Source: Sacculina carcini
Lineage: Eukaryota; Arthropoda; Thecostraca; Sacculinidae
DNA: 64,000 bases
Reading direction: 5' to 3'
Assembly (NCBI GenBank): GCA_916048095.2
Contig: OU696574.1
Span: 5,677,587-5,741,586 of the forward strand
The notes beneath the pieces were generated by a model. That model saw only the letters and a program-made list of their open reading frames with translations, made no database searches and was not told the origin of the DNA. The translations under genes were made by a program, and so were the position numbers. This document shows, piece after piece, positions 53,758-64,000 of the stretch (the stretch's first letter is position 1; each line of letters starts with the position of its first letter).

Positions 53758-54366
53758 GTAATCAACACGTCATGCATAAACACACACGCACATGCACACA
53801 CGAGGAAACTACACACACACACTCTTTTGCACACAAAAATTGTATTGGCGTTTGTTTTTCACCTTTAATCTATACACTTTTGTCATTCAGTTGAGCGAAT
53901 GCTAGAAACTTCCATGCGAGGTTGCCACCTTATCTTTTCTGCGAACGATGATATTGTCTCTATGCGTTTGGTTTTTACATCATGTCATTCAATTGAATAA
54001 TTCCTCTAAACTTCCCAGCGAGAATACCATTTAGTATGTAGCGAGCGTTTGCAGCGAGCGTTTGCAAATGCATAGTGACGGACAGAGTGCGTAGCAAAAC
54101 ACACACACTCACATGCAGACACACATACGAACACATACGCACACATATAGTGCGTCATCACCGCCACGTGGTCTCGTTACAATTTCACAGGAATTTACAC
54201 ACCACACATTTGACCTTGTGCGCATTGTGTCTATGTGTGGCAACACAAACTCACACACATACAAACACGCACGCGCATATACAAACACACGTATACACAA
54301 TTGCACTCACAATGTCTATTGTTACAAACGAGCAGTTACAGGTGATGTGGCAACAGGGAGCGAGAG
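53758..54366. other. Non-coding, (CA)n-rich
   Basis: CA-type simple repeats at about 53777-53825, 54097-54150 and 54240-54300. Confidence 0.6.
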
Positions 54367-54453
54367 ATGATTCGTAAAATATCCGAGTACGAGATCCGAT
54401 TAAAGCAGCTGGTGGAGATGCAAGACTACGAAGAAGATGTGCTGTTTAATTAA
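54367..54453 (+). CDS. Short ORF, 28 residues, unknown
   Basis: From ATG at 54367 the frame gives MIRKISEYEIRLKQLVEMQ and an acidic end, closing at TAA 54451-54453. A charged helical sequence like a protein C-terminus or a final exon. No family recognised. Confidence 0.2.
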   Translation: MIRKISEYEIRLKQLVEMQDYEEDVLFN

Positions 54454-54838
54454 GTGTATCGTCGTCTATGTGCGTGTCCCACAAGCGTTTATCAAGCATG
54501 TGTAGCTTACCACTATTAGTGTTTGTATTTCTACTAGCGTGTTGTTTTTCACCCTCATTCTATGCACTGCGTCATTCATTTGAGCGATTGCTAGAAACTG
54601 GATATTTGACGCTTGCATTCTGCTGCATTTTGAGCGTGTATGTGTCTGTGTATGTGCGGATGAGTCTGTGTATGTGAGTTAAGTTAAAACCCACGTTGAC
54701 AATGCACCATTGGCTACATGAGTGATTGTTTGTTGCGCTTGATTTACGGTTCAAAAGTGCATTGAAATTTAATAGGTGTATAACATAAATAAGTATACTT
54801 ATAAGTAATTAAAATAGGATGCCCACGAAGCTACGAGA

Positions 54839-54898
54839 CGCACGCAGTGCGGATCTACTAGCGACAATCACCGCACGAAGTGCGGAATTTATCGCTAG
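54839..54898 (+). mobile_element. Twin Helitron-like 3' termini
   Basis: CGCAC-GCA-GTGCG (54839-54851), six bases, CTAG (54858-54861). Then CCGCAC-GAA-GTGCGG (54871-54885), nine bases, CTAG (54895-54898), followed by T and (TA)n. Both have the hairpin-plus-CTAG signature. The 5' end of this element was not located. Confidence 0.6.
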
Positions 54899-55929
54899 TA
54901 TATATATATAAATACATAGACTGTCTATATTTTGAGATTCAAAGTATAGTCTTAATTTTATGTTCCACTGTCACAAGAAGTAGCTGTGTAGCTCCAACTT
55001 ATATATGTCAAGGCAGGCAGATTGAATTTGTGACACAAATTGAAGATGCGCAGAAGTGTAATGAACAATGGAATGGGCCGTCATTCGCCCACTTCTTCAT
55101 TTGTCTATATAAAACAATACATTATTTGAGTACATCGTATTAGTTTTTTTAATACTTCAAAGATCATAAAAAATATCAGTTCCGATGCAAGGACAATAAT
55201 GAGTTAAAACATTTCGGATCAATTTGTTGTTACTTGCTGTCACGCAGGTCTGTTGGTCGCAGTGGCACGTGTCATTTTCAACACGCATATTGAGTTTGGC
55301 GACTCAGTATCGAGCAAGCAGTTCATTGACAATAGAATATTCGTACATGTCAAGAGCAGGTGAGAATATTCCTCCAACAGGTTAGATTCTCTTCAATATC
55401 TTCAGTATCTTCAGTGAGAAGTTACTAAATACTATCTCAGCAAATACGCAAACATTGTATAATTGCCGATGACAGGTGAAATATTGATAAACGGTGGGCA
55501 TATTATGACAATGTAGCGTTGCACAAATGCAATGCAACATCTCGTTGCTTCCGTGCTGTAGTCGCTATTAATAAGCGCTATTTCTCATAGCTTTTTCGAC
55601 TTGTATTTGTGTGTAGTGTGGTTTGTTTGTACGAGTATTTTTGTGATTATCGTTCAACCTTATATGGGTTAATAACCTTTCAAGCTTCCAACATCCCGGC
55701 ATTGTTCAATTGTATTGTATTGTACTCGTCCACTAGGTGGTTATTATGAGTACCTTACATTATGAGACATAATTAGTACCATACATCCAAATATATACAC
55801 ATATACACATGCATGTACATACATACCATTATACACACATACACATAATTCATATTGGTCATGGTGATGTATAAATGCCTGTTGTATAAGATAAAATACA
55901 TACGTGTGAGCTGATGATGACTGTTACTT
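54899..55929. other. Non-coding, AT-rich
   Basis: (TA)n at 54899-54911; simple CATA-type repeats at about 55790-55850. An open segment at 54990-55140 shows no recognised domain. Confidence 0.45.
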
Positions 55930-56450
55930 CGCTGCTAACAGTCCGTTGTATGCAACGACCGCCCGAGCAGGAAATTGTCTTTTTACGCAGCTAAGTCTGG
56001 TAGAGGACACCTCCAGCAGTCCAGCGTGTGTGGTTTTTGCACACGATGCACGGTTCATGCACACGCAATTCTTTGATCGAGCGCCACTTGAGTCTTCTCA
56101 GAGCCTCCGATACACTGTCGTATTTCCTTATGTTCACGACCAGTCGTGCGGCCCATCTTAGCCCTCCGTCGATTCTTTCGGTGTTCTGTGGGGTGGTGCA
56201 TCCCCCATACTGCTATGCAGTAATTGATTTTCGGGAAGATGAGTGCCTCAACCAGCCGCTTCAGTACATCTGAAGTGAGTGTACGACGAAGTTTGTATAG
56301 CGTGGCCAGAATACGGTTACAGCTTTTGACGATATAGGCTATATGTGTCTCGAAGGATAACGGATCGTCGAAAGTGACACCAAGCAGTTTCACCGTTTTT
56401 TGCGCGTGAACTGGGATATTATCCATGTGCACACAAACACTACCAGTCAT
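55930..56450 (-). pseudogene. LINE RT C-terminal fragment
   Basis: The minus-strand frame 56450-56055 reads KTVKLLGVTFDDPLSFETHI, CNRILATLYKLR and FPKINYCIAVWG, the thumb/C-terminal segment of Jockey/CR1-type RT. After a frameshift, a WRSIKELRVH-type segment continues toward 55930. Joined directly to the truncated gypsy element at 56462. Confidence 0.8.
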
Positions 56451-56461
56451 ACTCAGTGAAT

Positions 56462-58784
56462 ATACTCAGTGATGATGGTCCAGTGCCGCGGCTGTCGATC
56501 TGATTTGGCAGGACGAGGGCTGTGAAATGCAGAGACGAGCGGCTTGTGATCAGTGAATATAATCACATTTTGACCTTCCAGAAAGTGCCGAAAATGGATA
56601 ACAGCCAGAAACCCATCAAACAGTTATCTGTCATACACTGAGTACTTTTTCTGTGCGTCGCTGAACTTTTTGGAGTAGAATTCTATGGGCACCGGCTCGC
56701 CGTCAATCATTTGATGGAGAGCTGCGCCGGCGGCCACAGACGAACAATCAGTTACCAATTGGTACTCATGACATTGAGATAGTGGGTGAGCTAGCGTACA
56801 GGCGTTCTGCAGAGCAGTCTTCAACTTGTGGAAAGCAATGCTGTGATCTTCCGTCCATGGCAGTGAAGTTGATTTTGGATGTTGATTGGCCAGTTCACTC
56901 AGAGGAGAAACAATGTCTGCAAATTTGGGTATCATTCTGCGGTAATACCCCGCCATGCCGAGAAATTGACGAAACACAGCGGAAACGTTTGGAATCGGCA
57001 CTGCTGTTATTGATGACACCTTGTCGGTTGGTGGCTGTATACCGCTGGCAGTAACACTGTATCCCAGAAAATTCAGTCTAGGCTGATGGAACTCGCATTT
57101 TTCCAGCGATAAGCGCAGATCATTGGTGTGTAACACGCGGAAGACTTGTTCCAAGTGCTGGGTATGCTGGTGCCCATTCTCTGATGCGACCAGAATGTCG
57201 TCGAGGTATATGAACACAAATGGTAGGTCACGAAATATAACGTCAATTTTCATTTGAAAAGTACAGCCAGCGTTCCGCAGACCAAACGGCAAAAACAAAT
57301 ATTCGTATAACCCGAATGTCGTTATTACAGCGGTTTTCTCAATGTCATATGGCGACATCGGAGTCTGATGATATGCGCGCATCAGATCCAAACTAAAGCA
57401 AAAACTAAAGCAGTTTGTACCATGCAGTCTTGCCGACAAGTCCTGTATTCGCGGAAGGGGGTACCTATCTGGTACAGTGCAGGCATTCAGTGACACACCA
57501 GTGACACACCAATGACTCTCGATTCACCGGAAGATTTTTTTGCAACCAGATGGATTGGTGATGCCTATGCCGATTTTGAGGGTCGGACGATACCGGCGTC
57601 CAGGAGATTCTTGAATATCTCCTTCGCAGCACGCAGTTTCTCTGAAGAAAGACGCCGTGCGGACGCGAATGTGGGCGGTGAACTGCCAGTGTCTATTGTG
57701 TGTTGGACGTTATGTAGACGTGATTGCTTTGATAATGGCTGCTGAGGCATGAATGCTTGCTAAAATCGTTCAATTAAATTATGGATATCAGAAGATAAAT
57801 GCGAAGAATCATTCACCACGTAGATGGATGAATGAGAGGTAGTCTTACCGACTGTTCGCAGTTCTGTTGAAGGGTCGATGAGCAGGCACCTCTTACAGTC
57901 GACCAACAAGCCGAAATTACGCAGAAAGTCGTTTCCTAGCAGCGCTTCGGTGACGTCGGCAACCACAAACGTACAGAGGTACGAACGACGCAAACCTCGT
58001 ACAGATATTCTCGTTGTTATTTGGCCATGTACTGTTATTTTCTGGCCCGTCGCTGTACAGATACTGACCGGTGTAGACTCCATTGAATGACCTGCTGCTA
58101 GCGATTTTTCATTATTGAGACAGCAGCACCTGTTTCAACAATGAAATTGAGTTTACTGGCTCCCAATTGAGCCAAAATTCCGAACAGCGGCTGATTGGAT
58201 GATACCATATTGACTGCCATTGTGGTATCAGTCTGATGGGAAGCAGGAGCCGGAGAAGAACGAGATGAGCACTGACCGTGATGCTCCAGTTTATTTTTCG
58301 GCCACTTGCGCCATCGGCTGTGCGGTCTGGAGACATCGCATTCGACGCTATGTGCGCGGCAAATATTTGTATGTCGTTTTCGCTGGTACGGCTGCCGATG
58401 AGTGTCATCAGGCTCTGAATCTGCTCCATTTTGTTGACGCGCATATTTATTTGTCGACTCGGGCTGGGTGAAAAGAGCGATCACTTGAGACCTGAGATCT
58501 GAATATGATCAGCTCTGGAGACATTCCTGAGTCAAACGACTAGTGACATATTTAGGCTGGGCAGACAGAACCTGAGACAATCAGGTTTCATTTGACTTTA
58601 TGCCAGCTATGATAAACTTGGCTTCAATGCATATAGACCATCCATTCACTGAAGTTTCATCAAACCGGGGTGGATCGATGGACGTGCCACATATCTGGGA
58701 TGACATACCTGAAGTCGTAGGACTGTTCATAGCAGAGGCTGCAATCACGTCGGGGTCACCAAAATGTGGTGGCGTAGACCACAT
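56462..58784 (-). pseudogene. Gypsy element C: gag-PR-RT-RNaseH, truncated
   Basis: Minus-strand order: gag start (58581-58784, PPRFDETSVNGWSICIEAKF); gag and protease (58098-58484, LNFIVETGAAVSIM with ETGA for DTGA); protease tail (57760-58083, EALLGNDFLRNFGLLVDC); RT (57565-57750 FASARRLS; 57496-56624 VPDRYPLPRIQDL, FSLDLMRAYHQTP, IYLDDILVAS); and RNase H (LVTDCSSVAAG), ending near 56462 inside RNase H. Integrase and 3' LTR are absent. A short direct duplication of AGTGACACACCA near 57490-57513 marks one frame break. Confidence 0.85.
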
Positions 58785-59196
58785 TGAATTTTAGAGTCAG
58801 ATACACGACAACAGCATATTCTTCAGGCTAGCGCACAATACTGGTGAAGCACAGCGAATACCAGCCAATAATTGACTGTTGACCGGAATTGTGCGGGTTA
58901 TATAGGCTCGGTCACATGACCTTTCACACGGTCACACTCACACACACGCTCACACGCAGTTAACCGTGCAAGTGGATACACACAGACTTACCAGTTCAGT
59001 AGACACACACATCCAGAACATACACATGTGACCCAATACTAACTACACACAGACATACTATTATCTTGGCATACATACACACCAGACACACACACAAACG
59101 GGCGAAACGTACACGCACATACACAACAGGACACACCAACACACGCTTACAAACATACAAACGGCGATGCACAAACATACAAAGTATGACGCCACA
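58765..59196 (-). repeat. 5' LTR of gypsy element C (432 bp)
   Basis: In minus orientation it begins TGTGGCGTCATAC at 59196 and ends CA at 58765, three bases before a PBS (TGGTGACCCCGACG, 58761-58748) identical to that of element B. Length and TGTGGCG start match LTR B. It contains TATATAA at 58898-58904. The outer boundary is inferred from TG...CA logic since no second LTR is present. Confidence 0.7.
58898..58922 (-). promoter_or_regulatory. TATA box with inverted AGGTCA half-sites, LTR C
   Basis: Minus strand: AGGTCA-TG-TGACC (58922-58910), five bases, TATATAA (58904-58898). Confidence 0.55.
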
Positions 59197-59204
59197 CATC
59201 AAAC

Positions 59205-61525
59205 GATTGGAGACCCTGTGGCGACTACCGAGCTTTGAACAAAATTACCCTGCCAAATCGGTACCCATTACCGCACCTGCACGATTTCAGCACCGTACTC
59301 GCACAGGCGTGTATTTTCACAGAAATCGTCCTAGTAAAAGCGTTCAACCAATTTCCTATGCACGCTGATGATGTAAAAAGAACGGCTTTAACTACTCCGT
59401 TCGGACTTTTTGAGATGGTATGCATGACATACGGTCTGAGAAACAGCGCTCAAACGTTTAAGCGATTTATAGATGAGGTGCTTCGTGGAATTGACGGTGT
59501 TTTTGTATACATAGATGACATTCTAGTTGCATCAAACACCCTCGAACAGCATTTGAAAACACTGTCGGCTGTGATGATAAACGCGGAAAAAAGTGAATTG
59601 AGCAAATCTCAAATCGATTTCCTAGGTCACCTATCAGCTAAAGGTATGCGCCCTACTGATGTCCGAATTCAAGCCATCAAATACTTTCCATTGCCTCATA
59701 ACCAGATAGACCTGCAGCGATACCTCGGCAAGATACGTTTTTATCATAAATTCGTTCAGCATGCAGCCACATGACTAGCACCACTACACAGCATGGCAAA
59801 AAAGGTTTTTAACATGACAAAAAAGGTCGAACCAGCCTCTCTTCTGGACGGCAGCACAGCAACAAGCTTTCGAGGACAGCAAGTTAACTCTGGCGAATGC
59901 AACACACTTGTGATATTCACGCCCAGATGCCAAAATAAGCCTGGCGTGTGATGCAAGCAACGATGCAGTGGGCGGTGTTTTGCAACAAACAATTGACGGC
60001 AGACAGCAACCACTCTGATTCTTCTCGCGAAAACTCACCGCCTTGCAGAAAAAGTACGGCACATTCTCAAGAGAACTTTTAACAATATATTTCTCAATCC
60101 GACATTTTCGGCCATGGCTTGGAGGTACAGTTTTTGAAGCTTCAACAGACCACAAGCCACTCATTATCGCATTACAATGTTTCAACGACAACCACATATC
60201 ACGCGATCAACGGTATATATTACAATTCACCAGCAACATTCGAAATATTACGGGAAAACAGAATTCACCAGCCGACGCCATGTCAGCAATTTGTTGTGTG
60301 CCCGATATAGCACCTGTTATCACCGCAGAAACAATCGTCAAACATCAATACGACAAAATTATCGCCCAGCAATCATCACTCGATCTACGACATGTACCGA
60401 CATCCGAAGGTATTACCCTCATATGTGACTATTCCACAAACAAACAATGTCCATTCGTGACAGAATAATTGCGGCGTCCAATATTTATCCAGCTGCATAA
60501 CTTATCACATGCAGGATGTTACTCAATGACAAAAATCATAACCTCTCGCTATGTATGGCTTGGCATGAGAGCTGACAAACGCAGGTGGAGCAAATAGTGC
60601 TTGAAATATCAGCGATCAAAAATTACTCGTCATGTGCATTCTCCAGTCGGCGCCATCAACATACCAAACAAGAGGTTTGACGTCGTCCATGTGGACTTAG
60701 TAGGCCCATTGCCGCCTAACAATGGATGTCACTACCTGCTCACAATGATAGACAGATTTACACGATGGCCGGAGGCAATTTCAATTGTGCTGGTAACTAC
60801 TGAATGCATCATAGATGCAGTTCTCCTTCACTGGATCGCGCGCTTTGGTGTGCCATCGAAAATCAACACAGCGTGACACCTATTCATCCTCTACCTGGAT
60901 ACAAAATTACCACTCACACTTCTCGGCATTCGATCTGCTCTTAAAGAAGACCTAGGTGCTTCTACTGCATAATTTTTTTACGGCGAGACTCTCCGGATGC
61001 CCGGCGACTTCATCGCACCGTTAAAACAACAATCCACCGTCAATTACATAAACCACATCAGGAGATATATCCAGCATTTATCGCCGGCGCCACTTCGTGA
61101 AAATAACAAAAAAAGTGTATATATATAATCAGATATACAAACAACACATTTCGTCATGTTACGAACAGACGGCTACAAAGCACCATTATCATTCCTTTAC
61201 GACGGTCCATTCAAGGTGATTGTCAGAAACGCAAAATCCTTACATATACTTTGCCACGGTCGACAATAAACAGTCAGCATAGACAGATTGAAACCGGCAT
61301 TCGTAGAGAATGACAGTCTTGCCATGCCGACAGCTGGAAATCACCAAGCACACTTCACAGCGCAACCGAGACCAACTCTCCCGCCATCAACAACACCACC
61401 ATCATCCACATCAACATATACGACAACACAGAACCATACAAACCCAAGACGTTCTTCCCGCAGATGAGTACAAACATAATTTTACGGCATGATATTCCCG
61501 TAAAATTTCACAGAGGGGAAATAAA
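59205..61525 (+). pseudogene. Mag-like gypsy element D: RT-RNaseH-IN, decayed
   Basis: Begins inside RT at CGDYRALNKI and runs through PNRYPLPHLHDFS, VFVYIDDILVAS and FLGHLSAKGMRP (to 59774). RNase H follows with stops (60043-60468: GTFSRELLTIYFS, STDHKPL), then integrase (60470-60880: HNLSHAGCYSMTK, HVDLVGPLPP, MIDRFTRWPEA). The part between FGVPSKIN and a LPLTLLGIRSAL segment is deleted, removing the second Asp and the Glu of the integrase triad. The tail ends with VSIDRLKPAFVEN. It is closest to element B, with the standard YIDD box. 5' portion absent. Confidence 0.85.
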
Positions 61526-61826
61526 TGTGGCATAACTTACCTAGCATAACACTACTCACAATTTTGACCAAAAATACACGCACGTGCATATGCATTCATC
61601 TGCAAAATTAGCACACCTTGTGATTCACGTGTACACACAGACACACAAACACATATGTATATGCAAGCATCACGTCATACACCGAAATTTCCAGCCTAGA
61701 AATGAAGCTATTTATGCACACGCATTTTTCACCACTCTGCATATAAATGCCACCGTTTTGAATCAATAAAGGACTTGACTTGTTTGACTTGACTGAACGT
61801 GTTTATCGTCATCGTAGTCAACTGCA
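61526..61826 (+). repeat. Probable 3' LTR of element D
   Basis: A purine tract, AGAGGGGAAATAAA (61512-61525), directly precedes TGTGGCATAAC. The stretch contains AATAAA at 61765-61770. The right boundary (CA at 61825-61826) is a guess, placed just before the Tigger fragment. Confidence 0.5.
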
Positions 61827-61828
61827 CG

Positions 61829-62270
61829 TTATCGCACAAGTTCCAGGCTAATGGGCATCTTGCGTTGTGTTCTGTCATCCATCCACTTGATTAATATGCC
61901 CTCCATTGTGTTGAGACGGGAGTCCCTTGCGGCACAAAGAACAATATTTGTTCTAGATGCTGTTGAAGTAGCTGCCTGGCGGTAATTGTCCCTGCTCTTC
62001 CAAATGGTTGACATTGTAGACCTTGGGACACCCATTTCGGCTGAAATGGCTGAGTGAGTCATACCTGCCTCACACTTCCTTATAAGCTCTAGGGCAATGC
62101 CGGGCAATGTCGGGAAGGTGGCGCACGAGATTTGAATCGGGAATCGAGATTTGAATCGAATGTCGAATTCGCGATATTTCCGTCCAATCATGAGGCTTGG
62201 GGTGTAAATTAGACGCAGTCGAATTCACGAAATGTCGAACTGTGAACGATCGAATATTGCGGACTCCCTG
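61829..62270 (-). pseudogene. Tigger/pogo transposase N-terminal fragment
   Basis: Minus strand starts CAGGGAGTCCGCAATATTCG at 62270, next to a TA dinucleotide, as expected for pogo-type ends. The frame then encodes a CENP-B-like helix-turn-helix: LELIRKCEAGMTHSAISAEM, then VPRSTMSTIWKSRDNY, then the start of the second helix-turn-helix, KWMDDRTQRKMPIS. It is truncated before the DDE catalytic domain. The second terminus is absent. Confidence 0.85.
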
Positions 62271-62690
62271 TATATACCAGCTATTATGACAACAAAATGG
62301 TCATCCCCAAAAATGTTTTATTTCTTACCTACATAATTGAATGTTTTCTTAATTTTGTAATTTAACATTGTTGATCGGAAGTAACAGAGCAAGTTGAAAT
62401 GTGCGAGATTTACCGAGAATGTGAACGCTTGCTTGCAAGTGATACAGAGTTTGATAATTTGTATGTGTCTGCGCGTGTCTGCGAATGTGTAGCGCTGGTC
62501 GTACAGGCAGACTGCGTGTATGTGTGTATAGATGCTCACCTAATTGTTCTACCAGTTACGCACCTGTGAACTAAACTCCTCTTGTCCTGTCTCCTTTCGA
62601 TAATAAATCTAGCTTATGTTTGAAGGAACTCAAATTTTTAGCTTCAAATATTTTGCTGTATCAGTGAAATAAATTTTCCAAGCCAGACCT
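62271..62690. other. Non-coding
   Basis: Nothing recognised. Confidence 0.4.
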
Positions 62691-62699
62691 TTACGCCGG

Positions 62700-63816
62700 G
62701 CATGGGCTGCTGAAAATCACAGCATTAAGGAAGCTATTGCTTGCAAAGACGTAGCTATTGATTGCAGTATGAAGATATTCGCGCAATCACGTTCTACTCA
62801 GTGAATGTAGGAAGCTCAGAAATGACGCCAAACTCCTGATTGCAGCGGAGCGTAGGTGTTATTTTGAGCGGTAGCTTACATACAGAAACGGTGATTTTCG
62901 GAGAGGCATCAAAAGCCTTGTTATGAACGACGATAAATGCATGATCACTATTGATTATCTGCTGGCTGCAGACGAGTTGAACCTTTACTACGCCAACGTT
63001 GCTGACCAGACTATATCGATGCTGCCGTGGACGGCATCAGTTCCCTGCAGACATTCAACCGTTGTCTCGTGTTCGTTAACGTTGAAGCCGACTACGCTGC
63101 CGACTCTCTTCAATCACCTCATTTCGGTCCGTTCAATGAACTCTGCTAGTGTTAACGGAATTACACCGTTTGCTGTTAAGAAATGTTTCGCGGTTGTGTG
63201 GTATATTCTGCTCATGTTGATCAACAAATCCTTGAAAACTAAAGTGTTCCCGGCCGCATGGAAGACCGCAGTGGTTATTTCTCTGCAAACATCTGGCGTC
63301 TTGGCGGACGCGACAAATACTCGGCTTATCTCTAGCGTCTGCGGTCTCAGCAAGCTGCTCGAGAAGGTTGTCAGTTATCAGTTGACCGAGTATATGACGT
63401 GATGTAGCATATTGAGCCCCAGGCAGTTTGCATACAGGCAGAAACACTCCATTGAAGGCATGCTGCTGGCGATGACTGATGTCGTTTCACGTGCAATCGA
63501 AAATAAAAAGATGGCGGGCATCATATGTATAGATGAGAGCAAGGCGTTCGACTGTGTCCAGCATTACATTCTCACTGATAAGCCGGTATGGTACGGAATT
63601 AAGCCGGAATGGTTCACTAGTTATTTGACTGGTCGAAGTCAGCGGGTAATAAATGGTATGAAGACCCTTCCAATGAGGCATGACGTCCCTCAAGGATCCG
63701 TCTTGGACCCGTTGCTCTTTTTCCTTGCTGTAAATGATGCAGAAACCCACATTCCTCAAGGGCATGTTTTCAGCTACGCTGACGATTTGCAATTGGTGTT
63801 CGTTTCTGATCTCTAA
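62700..63816 (+). pseudogene. LINE RT fragment (CR1/Jockey-like)
   Basis: Two frames: 62923-63402 gives the RT start (SASVNGITPFAVKKC, FPAAWKTAVVISL, VCGLSKLLEKVV); 63412-63816 gives the palm (LSPRQF-type MSPRQFAYRQKHS, IICIDESKAFDCV, VPQGSVLDPLLFF, SYADDLQLVF). The YADD box is intact. A frame break lies between 63402 and 63412, and the frame ends in a stop at 63814-63816, before the thumb domain. Weak linker similarity extends to about 62700. Confidence 0.85.
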
Positions 63817-63821
63817 GGCTC

Positions 63822-63883
63822 TTTTCACACGAGGCAACTAGTGTCCGCCACTAGTGTTCGCCACTAGTTGCCTCGTATGAAAG
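63822..63883. repeat. Foldback / inverted repeat
   Basis: CGAGGCAACTAGTG (63830-63843) is the exact reverse complement of 63862-63875, and pairing extends outward with one mismatch. The 18-base loop repeats CCACTAGTG. Possibly a MITE terminus. Confidence 0.85.
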
Positions 63884-64000
63884 GCCAGGCAGCCGCGTTG
63901 GGCAACTGATCCGTTGAGCGAAATTTGAAAGCACGTGACATAGCAATCATGGATCCTCCATGGATCCTCACAGGACCAATCATGGCTCCTTACAGGTCTT

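Noticed and set aside
54367..54453. Next exon of the guanylate cyclase candidate
   Set aside because: The peptide does not resemble the HNOB or coiled-coil region that should follow, and the frame closes after 28 codons.
1..64000. CRISPR array, bacterial operon or phage genes
   Set aside because: No regular spacer arrays or ribosome-binding-site-led gene trains; all coding matches are eukaryotic mobile elements.

Overview
The window is metazoan nuclear DNA made almost entirely of transposable elements at different stages of decay. Arthropod-type element families dominate: Mag-like Ty3/gypsy elements with a C-x2-H...C-x3-C gag knuckle, an RTE LINE, CR1/Jockey/I-type LINEs, a ZBED5-like hAT with an intron, a Tigger/pogo fragment, Helitron-like elements and a tRNA-Val SINE. 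Long (TA)n and (CA)n microsatellites and a short TTAGG run also occur. An arthropod is my best guess (inference). Nothing prokaryotic was seen. The only likely host exon is a soluble guanylate cyclase HNOB-domain exon at 53633-53757.

Layout. 1-914: non-autonomous (TRIM-like) LTR element, cut by the window edge, inserted into a LINE endonuclease fragment (915-1437). 1438-4758: AT-rich, no recognisable gene. 4759-9560: complete Ty3/gypsy element A (minus), identical 197-bp LTRs, 5-bp target-site duplication (TSD), one 1466-codon gag-pol frame. 9566-10442: Helitron-like 3'-end repeats holding a 173-bp hAT MITE. 11462-14788: hAT element with perfect 8-bp TSD. 14945-19937: LINE pieces around an intact 989-codon RTE ORF. 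20628-22666: Helitron-like non-autonomous element with internal tandem repeats.

23296-28206: complete Mag-like gypsy element B (plus), identical 436-bp LTRs, TSD AGTT, with a textbook -1 ribosomal frameshift signal between gag and pol. 28618-32830: decayed I/Jockey-type LINE with an internal 735-bp tandem duplication. 32875-44895: a mosaic of degraded gypsy elements, mostly minus strand, with one related 3' LTR. 46196-46520 and 51498-51832: two copies of a tRNA-Val(CAC)-derived SINE. 47817-53005: degraded gypsy-like elements and a LINE. 54839-54898: twin Helitron-like termini. 55930-61826: LINE tail, then two head-to-head Mag-like gypsy remnants. 61829-63883: Tigger fragment, LINE RT fragment and a terminal foldback.

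The window holds no operon or pathway. What links the parts is nesting: A and a MITE sit in Helitron repeats, B in a LINE fragment, a TRIM in a LINE, and a SINE in a tandem duplication inside a gypsy remnant. Identical LTRs show that A and B are the youngest large insertions. Several unrelated LTRs carry the same kinds of putative control sites: nuclear-receptor half-sites just upstream of TATA boxes, and CTCF-like cores.
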